A stretch of 64,000 bases of DNA, from NCBI GenBank assembly GCA_019739225.1, contig JAHHDT010000006.1, positions 62,001-126,000 of the forward strand, given 5' to 3'. Source of the stretch: Aquamicrobium sp. GTDB lineage: Bacteria > Pseudomonadota > Alphaproteobacteria > Rhizobiales > Rhizobiaceae. Positions 1-8,710 of this stretch are shown piece after piece. The translations under genes were made by a program, and so were the position numbers. Position 1 is the first letter of the stretch. Every line of letters begins with the position of its first letter. The notes beneath the pieces are model-generated. The model searched no databases, was not told the origin of the DNA, and was given only the letters and a program-made list of their open reading frames with translations.

Positions 1-925
1 AAGCCGCGAGCAGCAGCGCCGCCGCCAGCCCGCCCAACACCACCAAGCCTGCAAGCCGCCGCCGAGGGGAGGCCGCAAGAGCCGGCGTCGCCGCAACCGC
101 GGCAAGGCCTGCACCGCCCAGCACCGCCAGAGACGCCTGCGGAAACGAAAAGGCATCACACTCTACCGCGAGCCAGTCGCGCATCGGCACGGTCGCCGCC
201 AGCGCCACCGCGCCCACGACGGCGAAGGCTGTACCGAACCCGCGTGCCATCCGTGCATCGGTATCGTCGCCGGCAAGAAAACCCACTGCCGCGATGGCGC
301 AGGCCGCCGCCACATAGGGTGCGGCTTCCATGCCGACCGCAAGCATCAGCGCCGCGCATGCGCCGGCAATCGCACCGGCCTGACGCCGCGCCCGCGCGTT
401 CAAAAGGCAAAGAAAGGTCGCCAGCGCCAGGACGAGCTGCACGTTGTGGTGATCGAGCGAGGCGGGCGAAAAGAGATCGACGAAATAGAGCGCCAGCCCG
501 CCTATGACGGCGGCGGGCAGGACTGCCCATTCGCCGCCAAGGGCACGGGCGGCGCGAACGGTGAGAAAGAGTGCCACGCCAAAAAGAACCGTCGGCCAGA
601 TCACCAGCGCCGCAGGCTCGCCGAACCCCGCGACAAGGAGAGCTATCGGCAGGTCGACCAGCCGCGACCAATGCATCTCGAAGCCGCCTTCGAGGCCCAT
701 CCGGTATTGGGTGAGATCGAACCAGCCCTGGCCGGCTAGCAGGTCGCGGACCTGAACTAGCCGCATGACGCTGTCGTTGTCGCCCGTGCTGTCGGCGAGG
801 GTAGGAAAGCCGCGCACGGCGTGCATGACGAGCATCAGAGCAGCAGCGCCGACGGCCACCGCTGCATCGACAGCGAAATGTGAGCGCAACCGCGCCCAGG
901 TGGTGGGTGTGGTGACCGTCGCCAA
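1..925 (-). CDS. Partial polytopic membrane protein, GT-C glycosyltransferase-like
   Basis: An open minus-strand frame runs off the left edge of the window, so the C-terminus is missing (about 308 codons present). Read from the right it gives one hydrophobic segment, a polar stretch containing TGDNDSVMRL and MHWSRLVDLP, then many hydrophobic segments with LDHHNVQL and GMEAAPYV. An acidic residue soon after the first membrane helix plus a DHH-type loop is the layout of GT-C enzymes that use polyprenyl-linked sugars. The family call is inference. I placed the start at a TTG (923-925) behind GGAG; an in-frame ATG at 1016-1018 is possible but would overlap the divergent glycosyltransferase start. 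The divergent GT2 and GtrA genes support a role in surface-glycan or lipid glycosylation. Confidence 0.6.
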   Translation of the reverse strand, partial: MATVTTPTTWARLRSHFAVDAAVAVGAAALMLVMHAVRGFPTLADSTGDNDSVMRLVQVRDLLAGQGWFDLTQYRMGLEGGFEMHWSRLVDLPIALLVAGFGEPAALVIWPTVLFGVALFLTVRAARALGGEWAVLPAAVIGGLALYFVDLFSPASLDHHNVQLVLALATFLCLLNARARRQAGAIAGACAALMLAVGMEAAPYVAAACAIAAVGFLAGDDTDARMARGFGTAFAVVGAVALAATVPMRDWLAVECDAFSFPQASLAVLGGAGLAAVAATPALAASPRRRLAGLVVLGGLAAALLLAA

Positions 926-1016
926 GACGCGCTCCGCCCGTTTTCGTCTGGCGCTAAACCTAGCCTTAACGGCTTCAAGAAATAGTAAAGCCCACTGTCC
1001 GACCCCGGAGCGCCGC

Positions 1017-2009
1017 ATGAAGAGCCTGCACCCAGCCGACCCCGCAATTGCGGTGTTGCTGCCTTGCTATAACGAGGAACAGACGATCGGCGCGGTGGTT
1101 CGCGGCTTCCGGGAGGCGCTGCCGCAAGCCACCATCTACGTCTACGACAACAACTCGACCGACCTGACCGCGCTCCAGGCGCGCGCCGGCGGCGCGATCG
1201 TCATCCGCGAGCCACGCCAGGGCAAGGGCAACGTGGTGCGTCGCATGTTCGCCGACATCGAGGCCGACATCTATGTCATGGCCGACGGCGACGGCACCTA
1301 CGACCCGCAGGATGCACCGCAGCTCATCAACACGCTGCTGACGGAACGGGTCGATATGGTGGTCGGCACGCGGCGTGGCGTGACCGACGATGCCGGCCGC
1401 GCCGGACATGCCTTCGGCAACCGCATCTTCAATACGCTCTACCAGTTTCTCTTCGGCCGCGATTTCACCGACATCTTCTCCGGCTACCGCGTGTTCTCGC
1501 GTCGCTACGTGAAGAGCTTTCCCGCCGTTTCCGGCGGCTTCGAGATCGAGACCGAGATGTCGGTCCACGCGTCCGCGCTGCGTATTCCCGTCTGCGAGAT
1601 GCCGCTCGACTATGGCCGACGGCCGGAAGGCTCAGAATCGAAGCTGTCGACCTTCCGCGATGGTGGCAAGATCCTCTGGATGTTTGCGATGCTGATGAAG
1701 GAGACCCGGCCGGCACGCTTCTTCGGCGCTCTTGCGATCCTGTCGCTCGCAGCAAGCGCCGGCTTCGCCGCCCCCGTGCTTTACGAATATTTCACCACCG
1801 GCTACGTGGCGAAAGTGCCGACCTGGATCCTGTCGATCGGGCTGCTGATGCTGTCGATGATCATGATGGTGGCGGGACTGATCCTCGATTCCGTGGCGCG
1901 CGGCCGGGCCGAGCAGAAGCGTATCCATTATCTCAGCCACGCACCCGCGCAGACCATCGCCAAGACTGCGGGCGAGGCCGACAAGCACCGGTCCATCCGG
2001 GCAGCATGA
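1017..2009 (+). CDS. Family 2 glycosyltransferase, DPM1/GtrB-like, membrane anchored
   Basis: 330 aa. The N-terminal GT-A domain starts with AVLLPCYNEEQTIG, followed by VYDNNSTD and MADGDGTYDP, the nucleotide-sugar and metal-binding DXD-like motifs of dolichol-phosphate mannosyltransferase-type enzymes. Two hydrophobic helices near the C-terminus (about residues 230-250 and 270-290) anchor it in the membrane. It most likely transfers a sugar from a nucleotide donor to a polyprenyl phosphate on the inner leaflet. The ATG at 1017 follows CCGGAG; the same frame is open further upstream, but the family homology begins at this Met. It overlaps the next gene, gtrA-like, by ATGA, so the two are probably translationally coupled and work as a transferase-flippase pair. 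Confidence 0.85.
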   Translation: MKSLHPADPAIAVLLPCYNEEQTIGAVVRGFREALPQATIYVYDNNSTDLTALQARAGGAIVIREPRQGKGNVVRRMFADIEADIYVMADGDGTYDPQDAPQLINTLLTERVDMVVGTRRGVTDDAGRAGHAFGNRIFNTLYQFLFGRDFTDIFSGYRVFSRRYVKSFPAVSGGFEIETEMSVHASALRIPVCEMPLDYGRRPEGSESKLSTFRDGGKILWMFAMLMKETRPARFFGALAILSLAASAGFAAPVLYEYFTTGYVAKVPTWILSIGLLMLSMIMMVAGLILDSVARGRAEQKRIHYLSHAPAQTIAKTAGEADKHRSIRAA

Positions 2010-2389
2010 AGCGCATCGCCGCGTTCGTGCTGGCGGGCGGCGCGGGTTTTGCGACCGACGCGGCCGTTCTCTACCTGTTGACCGGGCCAGCCGGCGTGAA
2101 TCCGTTCCTCGCCCGGCTTGTCTCGTTTGCTGCGGCCGTCTGCATGACCTGGGCGATCAACAGGCGCGTGACCTTCGGCCCAAGCGAGAGGTCCCTTGCA
2201 AGGGAAGGCGCACGCTACGGCATCGTCGCTGTTGCGGTCGGCCTGTTCAATTATCTCGCCTATGTCGGGCTGCTTCTGGCATTTCCGGATCTGCACCCCG
2301 TTGCGGCACTCGCGATCGCATCGCTCGCGGCGATGATCCTGTCGTTCCTCGGCTATTCACGCTTCGTCTTCGGGACGGGCGCGGGATAG
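2006..2389 (+). CDS. GtrA family membrane protein, putative polyprenyl-phosphate-sugar flippase
   Basis: 127 aa with four predicted hydrophobic helices and the family pattern FVLAGGAGFATDAAVLYLL at the N-terminus, NPFLARLVSFA, and WAINRRVTF after helix 2. GtrA proteins are thought to move polyprenyl-linked sugars across the inner membrane for later transfer by a periplasmic glycosyltransferase. The start ATG overlaps the stop of the GT2 gene by four bases, which supports a two-gene operon. The divergent GT-C-like membrane protein at 1-925 could be the periplasmic-side enzyme that uses the flipped sugar; that link is inference from position only. Confidence 0.85.
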   Translation: MKRIAAFVLAGGAGFATDAAVLYLLTGPAGVNPFLARLVSFAAAVCMTWAINRRVTFGPSERSLAREGARYGIVAVAVGLFNYLAYVGLLLAFPDLHPVAALAIASLAAMILSFLGYSRFVFGTGAG

Positions 2390-2481
2390 ACCACCGGCGC
2401 ACAGCGATTGGCACCCCGATTGGCAAGTGCCGCGCCAGCCGGTAGAGGTTTGGCCGACACGTGCAACAGGTGGAGCGCCGC

Positions 2482-3423
2482 ATGACCCTCAAAGTCGCCG
2501 TCCAGATGGACCATGTCTCGACCGTCTCGATCGCGGGCGATACCTCGTTCGCCCTGTCGCTCGAGGCGCAACGGCGAGGCCATGCGCTGTACCACTACAC
2601 GCCGGACCGGCTCTCCATGGTCGGCGGCAAGGTCTTCGCACGGATCGAGGCGATGGAGGTCCGCGATGTGGCGGGCGACCACTTCACGCTCGGCGATCAG
2701 GTGCGCACCGATCTTTCGGAGATGGACGTGATCCTGCTGCGGCAGGACCCGCCCTTCGACATGAACTACATCACCACCACGCACCTGCTGGAACGCATTC
2801 ACCCCAGGACCCTCGTAGTCAACGATCCTGCATGGGTTCGCAACAGCCCGGAAAAGATATTCGTCACCGAATTTCCGGACCTGATGCCGGAAACGCTGAT
2901 CACCAAGGACGCCCGCGAGGTGGATGCCTTCCGCAAGGAACATGGCGACATCATCGTCAAGCCGCTCTACGGCAATGGCGGCGCGGGCATCTTCCACCTG
3001 CACGAGGCCGACCGCAATCTGGCCTCGCTGCTGGAAATGTTCCAGCAGATGTTCCGCGAGCCCTTCATTGTGCAGCGCTATCTCAAGGACGTGCGCAAGG
3101 GCGACAAGCGGATCATCCTGATCGACGGCGAGCCGGTGGGCGCGATCAACCGCGTGCCGGCGGAGCACGATTCGCGCTCCAACATGCATGTCGGCGGCCG
3201 CGCGGAAGCAACCGAACTGACGCCGCGCGAGCGTGAGATCTGCGCGCGCATCGGGCCATCGCTGCGGGAGCGCGGCTTCATCCTCGTCGGCATCGACGTG
3301 ATCGGCGACTACATGACCGAGATCAACGTCACCTCGCCGACGGGCGTGCGCGAGGTGAAAAAGTTCGGCGGGGCCGACATCGCGGCGCTGTTCTGGGATG
3401 CCGTCGAGGCCAAGCGAGCCTGA
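2482..3423 (+). CDS. gshB: Glutathione synthetase
   Basis: 313 aa, the usual length. It joins gamma-glutamylcysteine and glycine using ATP in the second step of glutathione synthesis in the cytoplasm. The N-terminal pre-ATP-grasp domain begins [20 protein letters not shown], typical of alphaproteobacterial GshB. The ATP-grasp fold shows [12 protein letters not shown], the glycine-rich loop YGNGGAGIF and the metal-binding end [15 protein letters not shown] chose the ATG at 2482 because GGTGGAG sits 7-8 bases upstream; the frame is open seven codons further. It stands alone, about 90 bases after the gtrA-like gene and 80 before the SRPBCC gene. Confidence 0.95.
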   Translation: MTLKVAVQMDHVSTVSIAGDTSFALSLEAQRRGHALYHYTPDRLSMVGGKVFARIEAMEVRDVAGDHFTLGDQVRTDLSEMDVILLRQDPPFDMNYITTTHLLERIHPRTLVVNDPAWVRNSPEKIFVTEFPDLMPETLITKDAREVDAFRKEHGDIIVKPLYGNGGAGIFHLHEADRNLASLLEMFQQMFREPFIVQRYLKDVRKGDKRIILIDGEPVGAINRVPAEHDSRSNMHVGGRAEATELTPREREICARIGPSLRERGFILVGIDVIGDYMTEINVTSPTGVREVKKFGGADIAALFWDAVEAKRA

Positions 3424-3503
3424 GTCTGGTTTTTTTGGCGGGTGGCTGTCGGACCGTGCGTCCGGCGCACGTCCTAGGGGCATCCAAGAGAGAGGAACCA
3501 CCC

Positions 3504-3986
3504 ATGACCACCAAGATCGAAGCCACCCCATCCGACGACCGCGAGTTGGTGCTCAGCCGCATCATCGACGCCCCACGCGAAAAAGTCTGGCGCTGCTGGA
3601 CCGAGAAAGAACTGCTGAAGCAGTGGTTCGTACCGAAGCCGTGGAGCATCGCGGCAGTCGACGTCGACGTGCGGCCCGGTGGCCGCAGCAACATCACCAT
3701 GCGCGACCCCGAGGGCAACGAGTATCCGAATGCCGGCGTCTACCTCGAAGTCGCTCCCAACGAGAAGCTGGTCTTTACCGATGCCTTTACCGAAGGCTGG
3801 AAGACGCCCGAGAAGCCGTTCTTCGTCGGCGTGCTGACGTTCGAGGACGAAGGCGGCAAGACCCGCTACACGGCACGGGCACGCCACTGGAACATGGAAG
3901 ACAAGGAGGCCCACGAAAAGATGGGCTTTCACGAGGGCTGGGGCCAGTGCGCGGAGCAGCTCGAGGAACTCGCCAAGACGCTCTGA
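3504..3986 (+). CDS. SRPBCC (AHSA1/START-like) domain protein
   Basis: 160 aa. The sequence has the typical AHSA1-type opening, LSRIIDAPREKVWRCWTE, followed by LKQWFVPKPW and the helix-grip pattern with GWGQCAEQLEELAKTL at the C-terminus. Proteins of this family form a hydrophobic pocket that binds small lipophilic ligands; no catalytic role can be read from the sequence. The ATG at 3504 follows GAGAGAGGAA. A strong terminator follows at 4011-4037, so it is the last gene of its transcript. The ligand is unknown. Confidence 0.85.
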   Translation: MTTKIEATPSDDRELVLSRIIDAPREKVWRCWTEKELLKQWFVPKPWSIAAVDVDVRPGGRSNITMRDPEGNEYPNAGVYLEVAPNEKLVFTDAFTEGWKTPEKPFFVGVLTFEDEGGKTRYTARARHWNMEDKEAHEKMGFHEGWGQCAEQLEELAKTL

Positions 3987-4010
3987 GCTCGTTGCTTACA
4001 GCAGCCAAGA

Positions 4011-4037
4011 AAGGCCGGCCATAGCGCCGGCCTTTTT
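4011..4037 (+). terminator. Rho-independent terminator after the SRPBCC gene
   Basis: A perfect 9-bp stem (AAGGCCGGC / GCCGGCCTT) with a six-base loop is followed by TTTTT on the plus strand, 25 bases after the stop of the SRPBCC gene. Confidence 0.85.
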
Positions 4038-4225
4038 CGTCGCAACAGAACATGCGTTCTATCTTTGCAACCGGCCGCAACCTGCGTACACGCTCAACGC
4101 GATTTTGTTCCGGTAATGTTCTTGCCGTTGGGGCAGCTTTGTGCTTCACTGGACGCTGGCTGGTTCATTCCGGGACAGGGGATCGCCGCTTGGCTGGGGC
4201 CGTCGGCGAGAAAGGCTGGGGCAGC

Positions 4226-5758
4226 ATGGTTTCGCGCGTAACGACAGTCGCATTTGAAGGTATTGAGGCCGTGCCGGTCGATGTCCAGGTGATGGTGGCG
4301 CCGGGCAAGGTCGGCATGCAGATCGTCGGGCTCGCCGACAAGGCGGTGACAGAAAGCCGTGAGCGTATACAGGCCGCGCTGCACGCATCTGGCCTGTCGA
4401 TGCCCGCCAAGAAAGTGACGGTCAATCTTGCCCCCGCCGATCTGCCAAAGGAGGGCAGCCATTACGACCTTCCGATCGCGCTCGGCCTGATGGCTGCGCT
4501 GGGTGCTATCCCGCACGACGCGCTTTCCGGCTATGTTGTCGTCGGCGAACTGGCTCTCGATGGAACGACGGCGCCGGTCGCCGGTGCGCTTCCTGCAGCC
4601 ATCGGCGCCAACGCGCTCGGCAAGGGTCTGATCTGCCCCCATGGCGTGGGGCCGGAAGCTGCCTGGGCCGGTGCCGATATCGACATCCTCGCGCCGCGCA
4701 GCCTGATCGCCATCGCCAACCATTTTCGCGGTACGCAGGTTCTGTCGCGACCCGAGGCAGCCGTTCACGCGGTCGCCGAGAACCTGCCGGACCTCGCCGA
4801 CATAAAGGGCCAGGAAAGCGCCAAGCGGGCACTGGAAATCGCGGCTGCCGGCGGTCACCATCTGCTTTTCTGCGGGCCGCCCGGCTCCGGCAAATCGATG
4901 CTGGCACAGCGCCTGCCTTCGATCCTGCCGCCGCTGTCGCCGCGCGAACTGCTGGAAGTCTCGATGATCGCCTCGGTAGCCGGCAGCATCGTCGGCGGCA
5001 AACTGTCGGACAGGCGACCTTTCCGCGCGCCGCACCACTCGGCGACGATGGCCGCACTGACCGGCGGCGGCTTCCGCGTGAGGCCCGGCGAGGCCTCGCT
5101 GGCCCATCACGGCGTTCTGTTTCTCGACGAATTGCCGGAATTCTCGCCCCAGGCACTCGATTCGTTGCGCCAGCCGCTCGAAAGCGGTGAATGCGTGGTG
5201 GCGCGCGCCAACGGTCGGGTCGCGTATCCCGCACGGTTCCAGCTCGTGGCGGCGATGAATCCGTGCCGCTGTGGCATGGCAGGCGAGCCCGGCCATCGCT
5301 GTGCCCGAGGACCGCGCTGTCAAAGCGACTATCAGGCGCGCATTTCAGGACCGATGCTTGACCGTATCGACCTGCGGGTCGAGGTGCCGGCCGTCACCGC
5401 TGCCGACCTGATCCGGCCAGCCCGTGCCGAGCCGAGCTCGGCAGTCGCCGAACGGGTGGCTCGAGCGCGCGGCGTACAGGCCGAACGCTTCGCGGCGCTC
5501 GGCCTTGGCGGGGTCACCGTCAATGCGGCCTGCCCGGCCGCCCTTGTCGAAGAGATCGCCGCGCTCGATTCAGGCGGTGCGGCGCTGCTCGGCGAAGCCA
5601 GCGAAAAGCTCGGCCTTTCAGCCCGGGCCTATCACCGCGTACTCAAGGTCGCACGAACGCTCGCCGACCTCGACAGCAGCGACACCGTCGGCCGCATCCA
5701 TCTGGCCGAGGCGATTTCCTATCGCATGGCTGGCGAAAGGATCGCGCAGGCAGCGTGA
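4226..5758 (+). CDS. comM: YifB/ComM family Mg-chelatase-like AAA+ ATPase
   Basis: 510 aa. An N-terminal LonC-like (ChlI_N) domain, with VDVQVMVAPGKVGMQIVGLADKAV-type sequence, is followed by a Mg-chelatase AAA+ core with Walker A GPPGSGKS, Walker B VLFLDELPEF and a C-terminal Mg_chelatase_C domain containing CRCG. ComM in gammaproteobacteria is a hexameric helicase that extends heteroduplex during natural transformation; in rhizobia the role is less clear. The ATG at 4226 matches the family start MVSRV; the frame is open 58 codons further upstream but that part has no family resemblance. The gene is monocistronic as far as I can see. Confidence 0.9.
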   Translation: MVSRVTTVAFEGIEAVPVDVQVMVAPGKVGMQIVGLADKAVTESRERIQAALHASGLSMPAKKVTVNLAPADLPKEGSHYDLPIALGLMAALGAIPHDALSGYVVVGELALDGTTAPVAGALPAAIGANALGKGLICPHGVGPEAAWAGADIDILAPRSLIAIANHFRGTQVLSRPEAAVHAVAENLPDLADIKGQESAKRALEIAAAGGHHLLFCGPPGSGKSMLAQRLPSILPPLSPRELLEVSMIASVAGSIVGGKLSDRRPFRAPHHSATMAALTGGGFRVRPGEASLAHHGVLFLDELPEFSPQALDSLRQPLESGECVVARANGRVAYPARFQLVAAMNPCRCGMAGEPGHRCARGPRCQSDYQARISGPMLDRIDLRVEVPAVTAADLIRPARAEPSSAVAERVARARGVQAERFAALGLGGVTVNAACPAALVEEIAALDSGGAALLGEASEKLGLSARAYHRVLKVARTLADLDSSDTVGRIHLAEAISYRMAGERIAQAA

Positions 5759-5962
5759 CCGTCAAATGGCGATTGAAGCGGCTGGCTTGCCCGCATCCTC
5801 GCCGGCCCAGCCGTGCGCCCGCCTTTGCCTTCAGTGGAAAGAGGGTGCACAACCGGCTGACGCAAAGAGCTTGGTTCCGCACACCCGCTCAGGAGCTGAA
5901 AATCAAACGGCCGGGCGCGGTCGCCTGCAAGCGGCGTCCCGCCCCATCCTTTGGAGGAAACT

Positions 5963-6586
5963 CTACTCGAGTGCACCCACGAGCATGTTCTGGTCTTCGC
6001 GCAGGGTGACCCAACGGCCGGTATGCGTGCTCGCCTGGCGCTTGAGGTAGCGGTAGCCCGTTTTCTGCCAGGGGCGCAGCTCGTCGGTCAGGTTATCAAG
6101 AATGAAGTCACCGCGGTCGGTGCGCAGAGTCAGGACAGCATGGCCTTCGCCATCGGGCTTGCGGACGACCGTAATAAGCAGATTGGAAAGCGGTATACCT
6201 TCGGCAAAAAGTTGCCGGCGCTTCTCCAGCGCGTAGTCTTCGCAATCCCCCACCCCTTGATCGGGATAGGCCCACACCTCGTCCTTGCCGTAGATATCGA
6301 AGTCGCTCATCGGCTTGACCGCGCGGTTCACAGCGACGTTGACGTGTGAAACCGCACGCCGCAGCGCATCCGTCAGCACGACCGGACCACGATCCCGAAG
6401 ACGCGAGGAACATTCTGACGGATTGACCCGGCAGAACTCGTAGTGACCGATCGGCTGCGAGGTCAGGCCGCCCGTCGCCATTGCCCCCACGCCCGACGCC
6501 TCGGACATCGTTCCGGTTGTTGCCGTAAGGAATACCACCGCAGCCGCAAGCGGCCACAGCCGCCACCTCCCATGCGTGGCCTTCAT
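5963..6586 (-). CDS. Transglutaminase-like cysteine proteinase (BTLCP), exported
   Basis: 207 aa from the ATG at 6584-6586. Residues 10-30 form a hydrophobic signal peptide (LWPLAAAVVFLTA). The catalytic set of the bacterial transglutaminase-like cysteine proteinase family is visible: Cys in GVGDCEDYAL, His in GEGHAVLTLR and Asp in FILDNLTDE. Family members such as LapG cleave surface adhesins in the periplasm under c-di-GMP control, but no lapD-like partner is in this window, so the substrate is unknown. An upstream in-frame start at 6658 would add 24 residues and bury the signal peptide, so I prefer the shorter form. The stretch 5759-5962 between this gene and comM shows nothing recognisable. 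Confidence 0.85.
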   Translation of the reverse strand: MKATHGRWRLWPLAAAVVFLTATTGTMSEASGVGAMATGGLTSQPIGHYEFCRVNPSECSSRLRDRGPVVLTDALRRAVSHVNVAVNRAVKPMSDFDIYGKDEVWAYPDQGVGDCEDYALEKRRQLFAEGIPLSNLLITVVRKPDGEGHAVLTLRTDRGDFILDNLTDELRPWQKTGYRYLKRQASTHTGRWVTLREDQNMLVGALE

Positions 6587-6737
6587 ATCGCCCAAGCCCC
6601 TATCACCGATTCTTTTGCTTGTTAAAGAAACGTTAAGCGGGCTTTTTCGGGCCGTCAATTGACGGGATCGTGAGGACTGCCGGCATGGTTACCGTAACGG
6701 CTATACTGTGGCCTCTCGCACACAGTACGCCGCAGGC

Positions 6738-8015
6738 TCAGTTCTTGGAGCTGACGAGGCGCGGCTTTGCGGCAGGCTTTGCCTTGGCTTTTCCATGGCT
6801 TGCCATGAAGTCGACGATGCGCGGGACGATCTCGGCGCGGAAGCGCGAACCGTTGAAAACGCCGTAGTGGCCGACTTTCGGCTGCATGTAGTGCGCGCGC
6901 ATCTCTTCAGGGATGTTGACACACAGATCATGCGCGGCCTTGGTCTGTCCGACGCCGGAAATATCGTCATTCTCGCCTTCGACAGTGAACAGCGCGACAT
7001 TGCGCACCGCGCTCAGGTCGACCAGTTCGCCGCGATGCTTCATCCGGCCCTTCGGCAAATCGTGCCGCACGAAGACCGTTTCCACAGTCTGGAGATAGAA
7101 CTCCGCCGTAAGGTCCATGACGGCCAGGTATTCGTCGTAGAAGTCGCGGTGCTTTTCCGCCGAATCGCCGTCGTCCTTCACCAGATGCATGAAGAAGTCC
7201 TTGTGGGCGATCAGATGGCGGTCGAGATTCATGCTCATGAAGCCCGAAAGCTGGAGAAAGCCCGGGTAGACATCGCGCATGAAGCCGGGATTGGGCCAAG
7301 GCACCTGCATGATGACATTGTCGCGGAACCAGTCGATGCCCTTTTCCTCGGCAAGCAGGTTCACCGCGGTCGGGTTACGCCGCGTGTCGATCGGCCCGCC
7401 CATCAGCGTCATGGAGGCAGGCGCGAAGCGGTCGCCTCGTCCTTCCATCAGTGCAACGGCGGTCAGCACCGGAACCGATGGCTGGCACACGCCCATCACA
7501 TGCGTTCCCGGCCCGATGTGGTGCAGCATGTCGATGACGTAGTCGACATAGTCGTCCAGGTCGAAACGCCCGTCCGCCAGCGGCACCATGCGGGCGTCCG
7601 TCCAGTCGGTGATGTAGACGTCGGCATGCGGCATCATCGCCTCGACCGTGCCGCGCAGCAGTGTCGCGTAGTGGCCGGACATCGGCGCGACGATCAGCAG
7701 CTTCGGATCGGGCCGGCGGCCGGCGGGCAACTCGCGCTGGAAATGGAGAAGGTTGCAGAACGGTCGCGACCAGACCACGCGCTCCGTAACCGGAACTTCC
7801 GTAAAGTCGACCTTCGTCGTCCCAAGCCCGAAAGACGGCTTGGCGTAGCGCCGCGTCGTACGCTCGAACACCTCGGCGGCGGCGGCAGCCGAGCGACCCA
7901 GGGGCGTCGCGGAGAGCGGGTTGAGCGGATTCTGATAGAAAAGCCGCATCGCGTCGGCGTAGGCACGAAAGGGCTGCAGCGCAGCATGGTTCAATTCGTA
8001 GAGCTGATAGTACAT
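6738..8015 (-). CDS. phaZ: Intracellular polyhydroxyalkanoate depolymerase
   Basis: 425 aa. It hydrolyses stored poly-3-hydroxybutyrate granules to release carbon. The N-terminus MYYQLYELNHAALQPFRAYA is typical of the short intracellular alphaproteobacterial PhaZ. The catalytic nucleophile is a Cys in GVCQPS (not a lipase-box Ser), with a probable Asp in GENDDISG and His in VGHYGVFNG. The ATG at 8013-8015 follows CAGGAG; 23 further upstream codons are open but lack family similarity. The gene stands alone on the minus strand. A TGC-rich palindrome lies about 85-100 bases upstream (8097-8112), a possible PHB-responsive operator. Confidence 0.92.
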   Translation of the reverse strand: MYYQLYELNHAALQPFRAYADAMRLFYQNPLNPLSATPLGRSAAAAAEVFERTTRRYAKPSFGLGTTKVDFTEVPVTERVVWSRPFCNLLHFQRELPAGRRPDPKLLIVAPMSGHYATLLRGTVEAMMPHADVYITDWTDARMVPLADGRFDLDDYVDYVIDMLHHIGPGTHVMGVCQPSVPVLTAVALMEGRGDRFAPASMTLMGGPIDTRRNPTAVNLLAEEKGIDWFRDNVIMQVPWPNPGFMRDVYPGFLQLSGFMSMNLDRHLIAHKDFFMHLVKDDGDSAEKHRDFYDEYLAVMDLTAEFYLQTVETVFVRHDLPKGRMKHRGELVDLSAVRNVALFTVEGENDDISGVGQTKAAHDLCVNIPEEMRAHYMQPKVGHYGVFNGSRFRAEIVPRIVDFMASHGKAKAKPAAKPRLVSSKN

Positions 8016-8096
8016 CGGCGCTCCTGACGGCTGCGGCCGGCAGCGGGAAAGAGGTCGCCGGTCACACCAAATGTTATGCGGCAAAAGCTAACAGTC

Positions 8097-8112
8097 TTTT
8101 GCTGCATTGCAA
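8097..8112. promoter_or_regulatory. TGC-rich palindrome upstream of phaZ, candidate PhaR site
   Basis: TTTTGCTGCATTGCAA contains the inverted arms TTGC and GCAA around TGCATT, and the direct repeat TGCATTGCA. It lies in the 140-base gap upstream of phaZ. PhaR/AniA-type regulators of PHB granule genes bind TGC-rich repeats in alphaproteobacteria; the assignment here rests only on that resemblance and on position. Confidence 0.3.
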
Positions 8113-8155
8113 TAGAATACGGCCTGCGCCCGCGTTGACGATGCGTTGCCCAACC

Positions 8156-8710
8156 TCAGCCCGGGTGTACCATCAGCACGCGGGCGGCGGCGTCGATGTC
8201 CTCGGGCAATTCCTGACGGAAGACGTCGCGCAACCGCGCCGGCGCCTGATCGAGCGGCAGCTCAACGAAGCCGAGCGCGGCGTAGAATGGCGCGTTGAAG
8301 GGAATGGTCCGGAAGGTCGTCAGCGTCACGCCGCGCATCCCCTGTTCACGGCAGCGCGCGATCACAGCGCGCACCAGAGCGGAGCCCACTCCTTGGCGGC
8401 CATGATCGGGATCGACCGACAATTCACGCAAATGCAGGAAATCGCCGCGCGCCCCCGACACGGCATAGCCGACAGGCCGATCGTCGCCTGCCACCGCCAC
8501 CAGCACCTCGTGCCCCGTCGCCATCGCGCGGAAGTCGGCGACGCTGGCAAGCGGATTGTCGGCGATCTCGGGATAGCCGTGCACCCGGAAAAGCTGCGCG
8601 GCCCGGTTCTCGACCTTCAGCAGCGCCGCATCGTCAGCCGGGCGATGCGCACGGATGCTGTAGCCGGGCGGCGCCCCGAATACCGGCACAAATGCCTGCT
8701 CAGCCGTCAT
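8156..8710 (-). CDS. GNAT family N-acetyltransferase
   Basis: 184 aa. The acetyl-CoA-binding motif A is clear: LSVDPDHGRQGVGSALV followed by RCREQGMRGVTLTTF, and the C-terminal part FNAPFYAALGFVELP is the usual GNAT strand-helix end. The substrate cannot be told. Start ATG at 8708-8710 overlaps the end of the upstream DUF1330 gene by 11 bases, so it is the last member of a five-gene minus-strand run that starts with the FMN reductase at 10873. An upstream ATG nine codons earlier is possible. Confidence 0.88.
   Translation of the reverse strand: MTAEQAFVPVFGAPPGYSIRAHRPADDAALLKVENRAAQLFRVHGYPEIADNPLASVADFRAMATGHEVLVAVAGDDRPVGYAVSGARGDFLHLRELSVDPDHGRQGVGSALVRAVIARCREQGMRGVTLTTFRTIPFNAPFYAALGFVELPLDQAPARLRDVFRQELPEDIDAAARVLMVHPG

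Noticed and set aside
6708-8027. 439-codon open frame antisense to phaZ
   Set aside because: Shadow; PhaZ catalytic residues lie on the minus strand.
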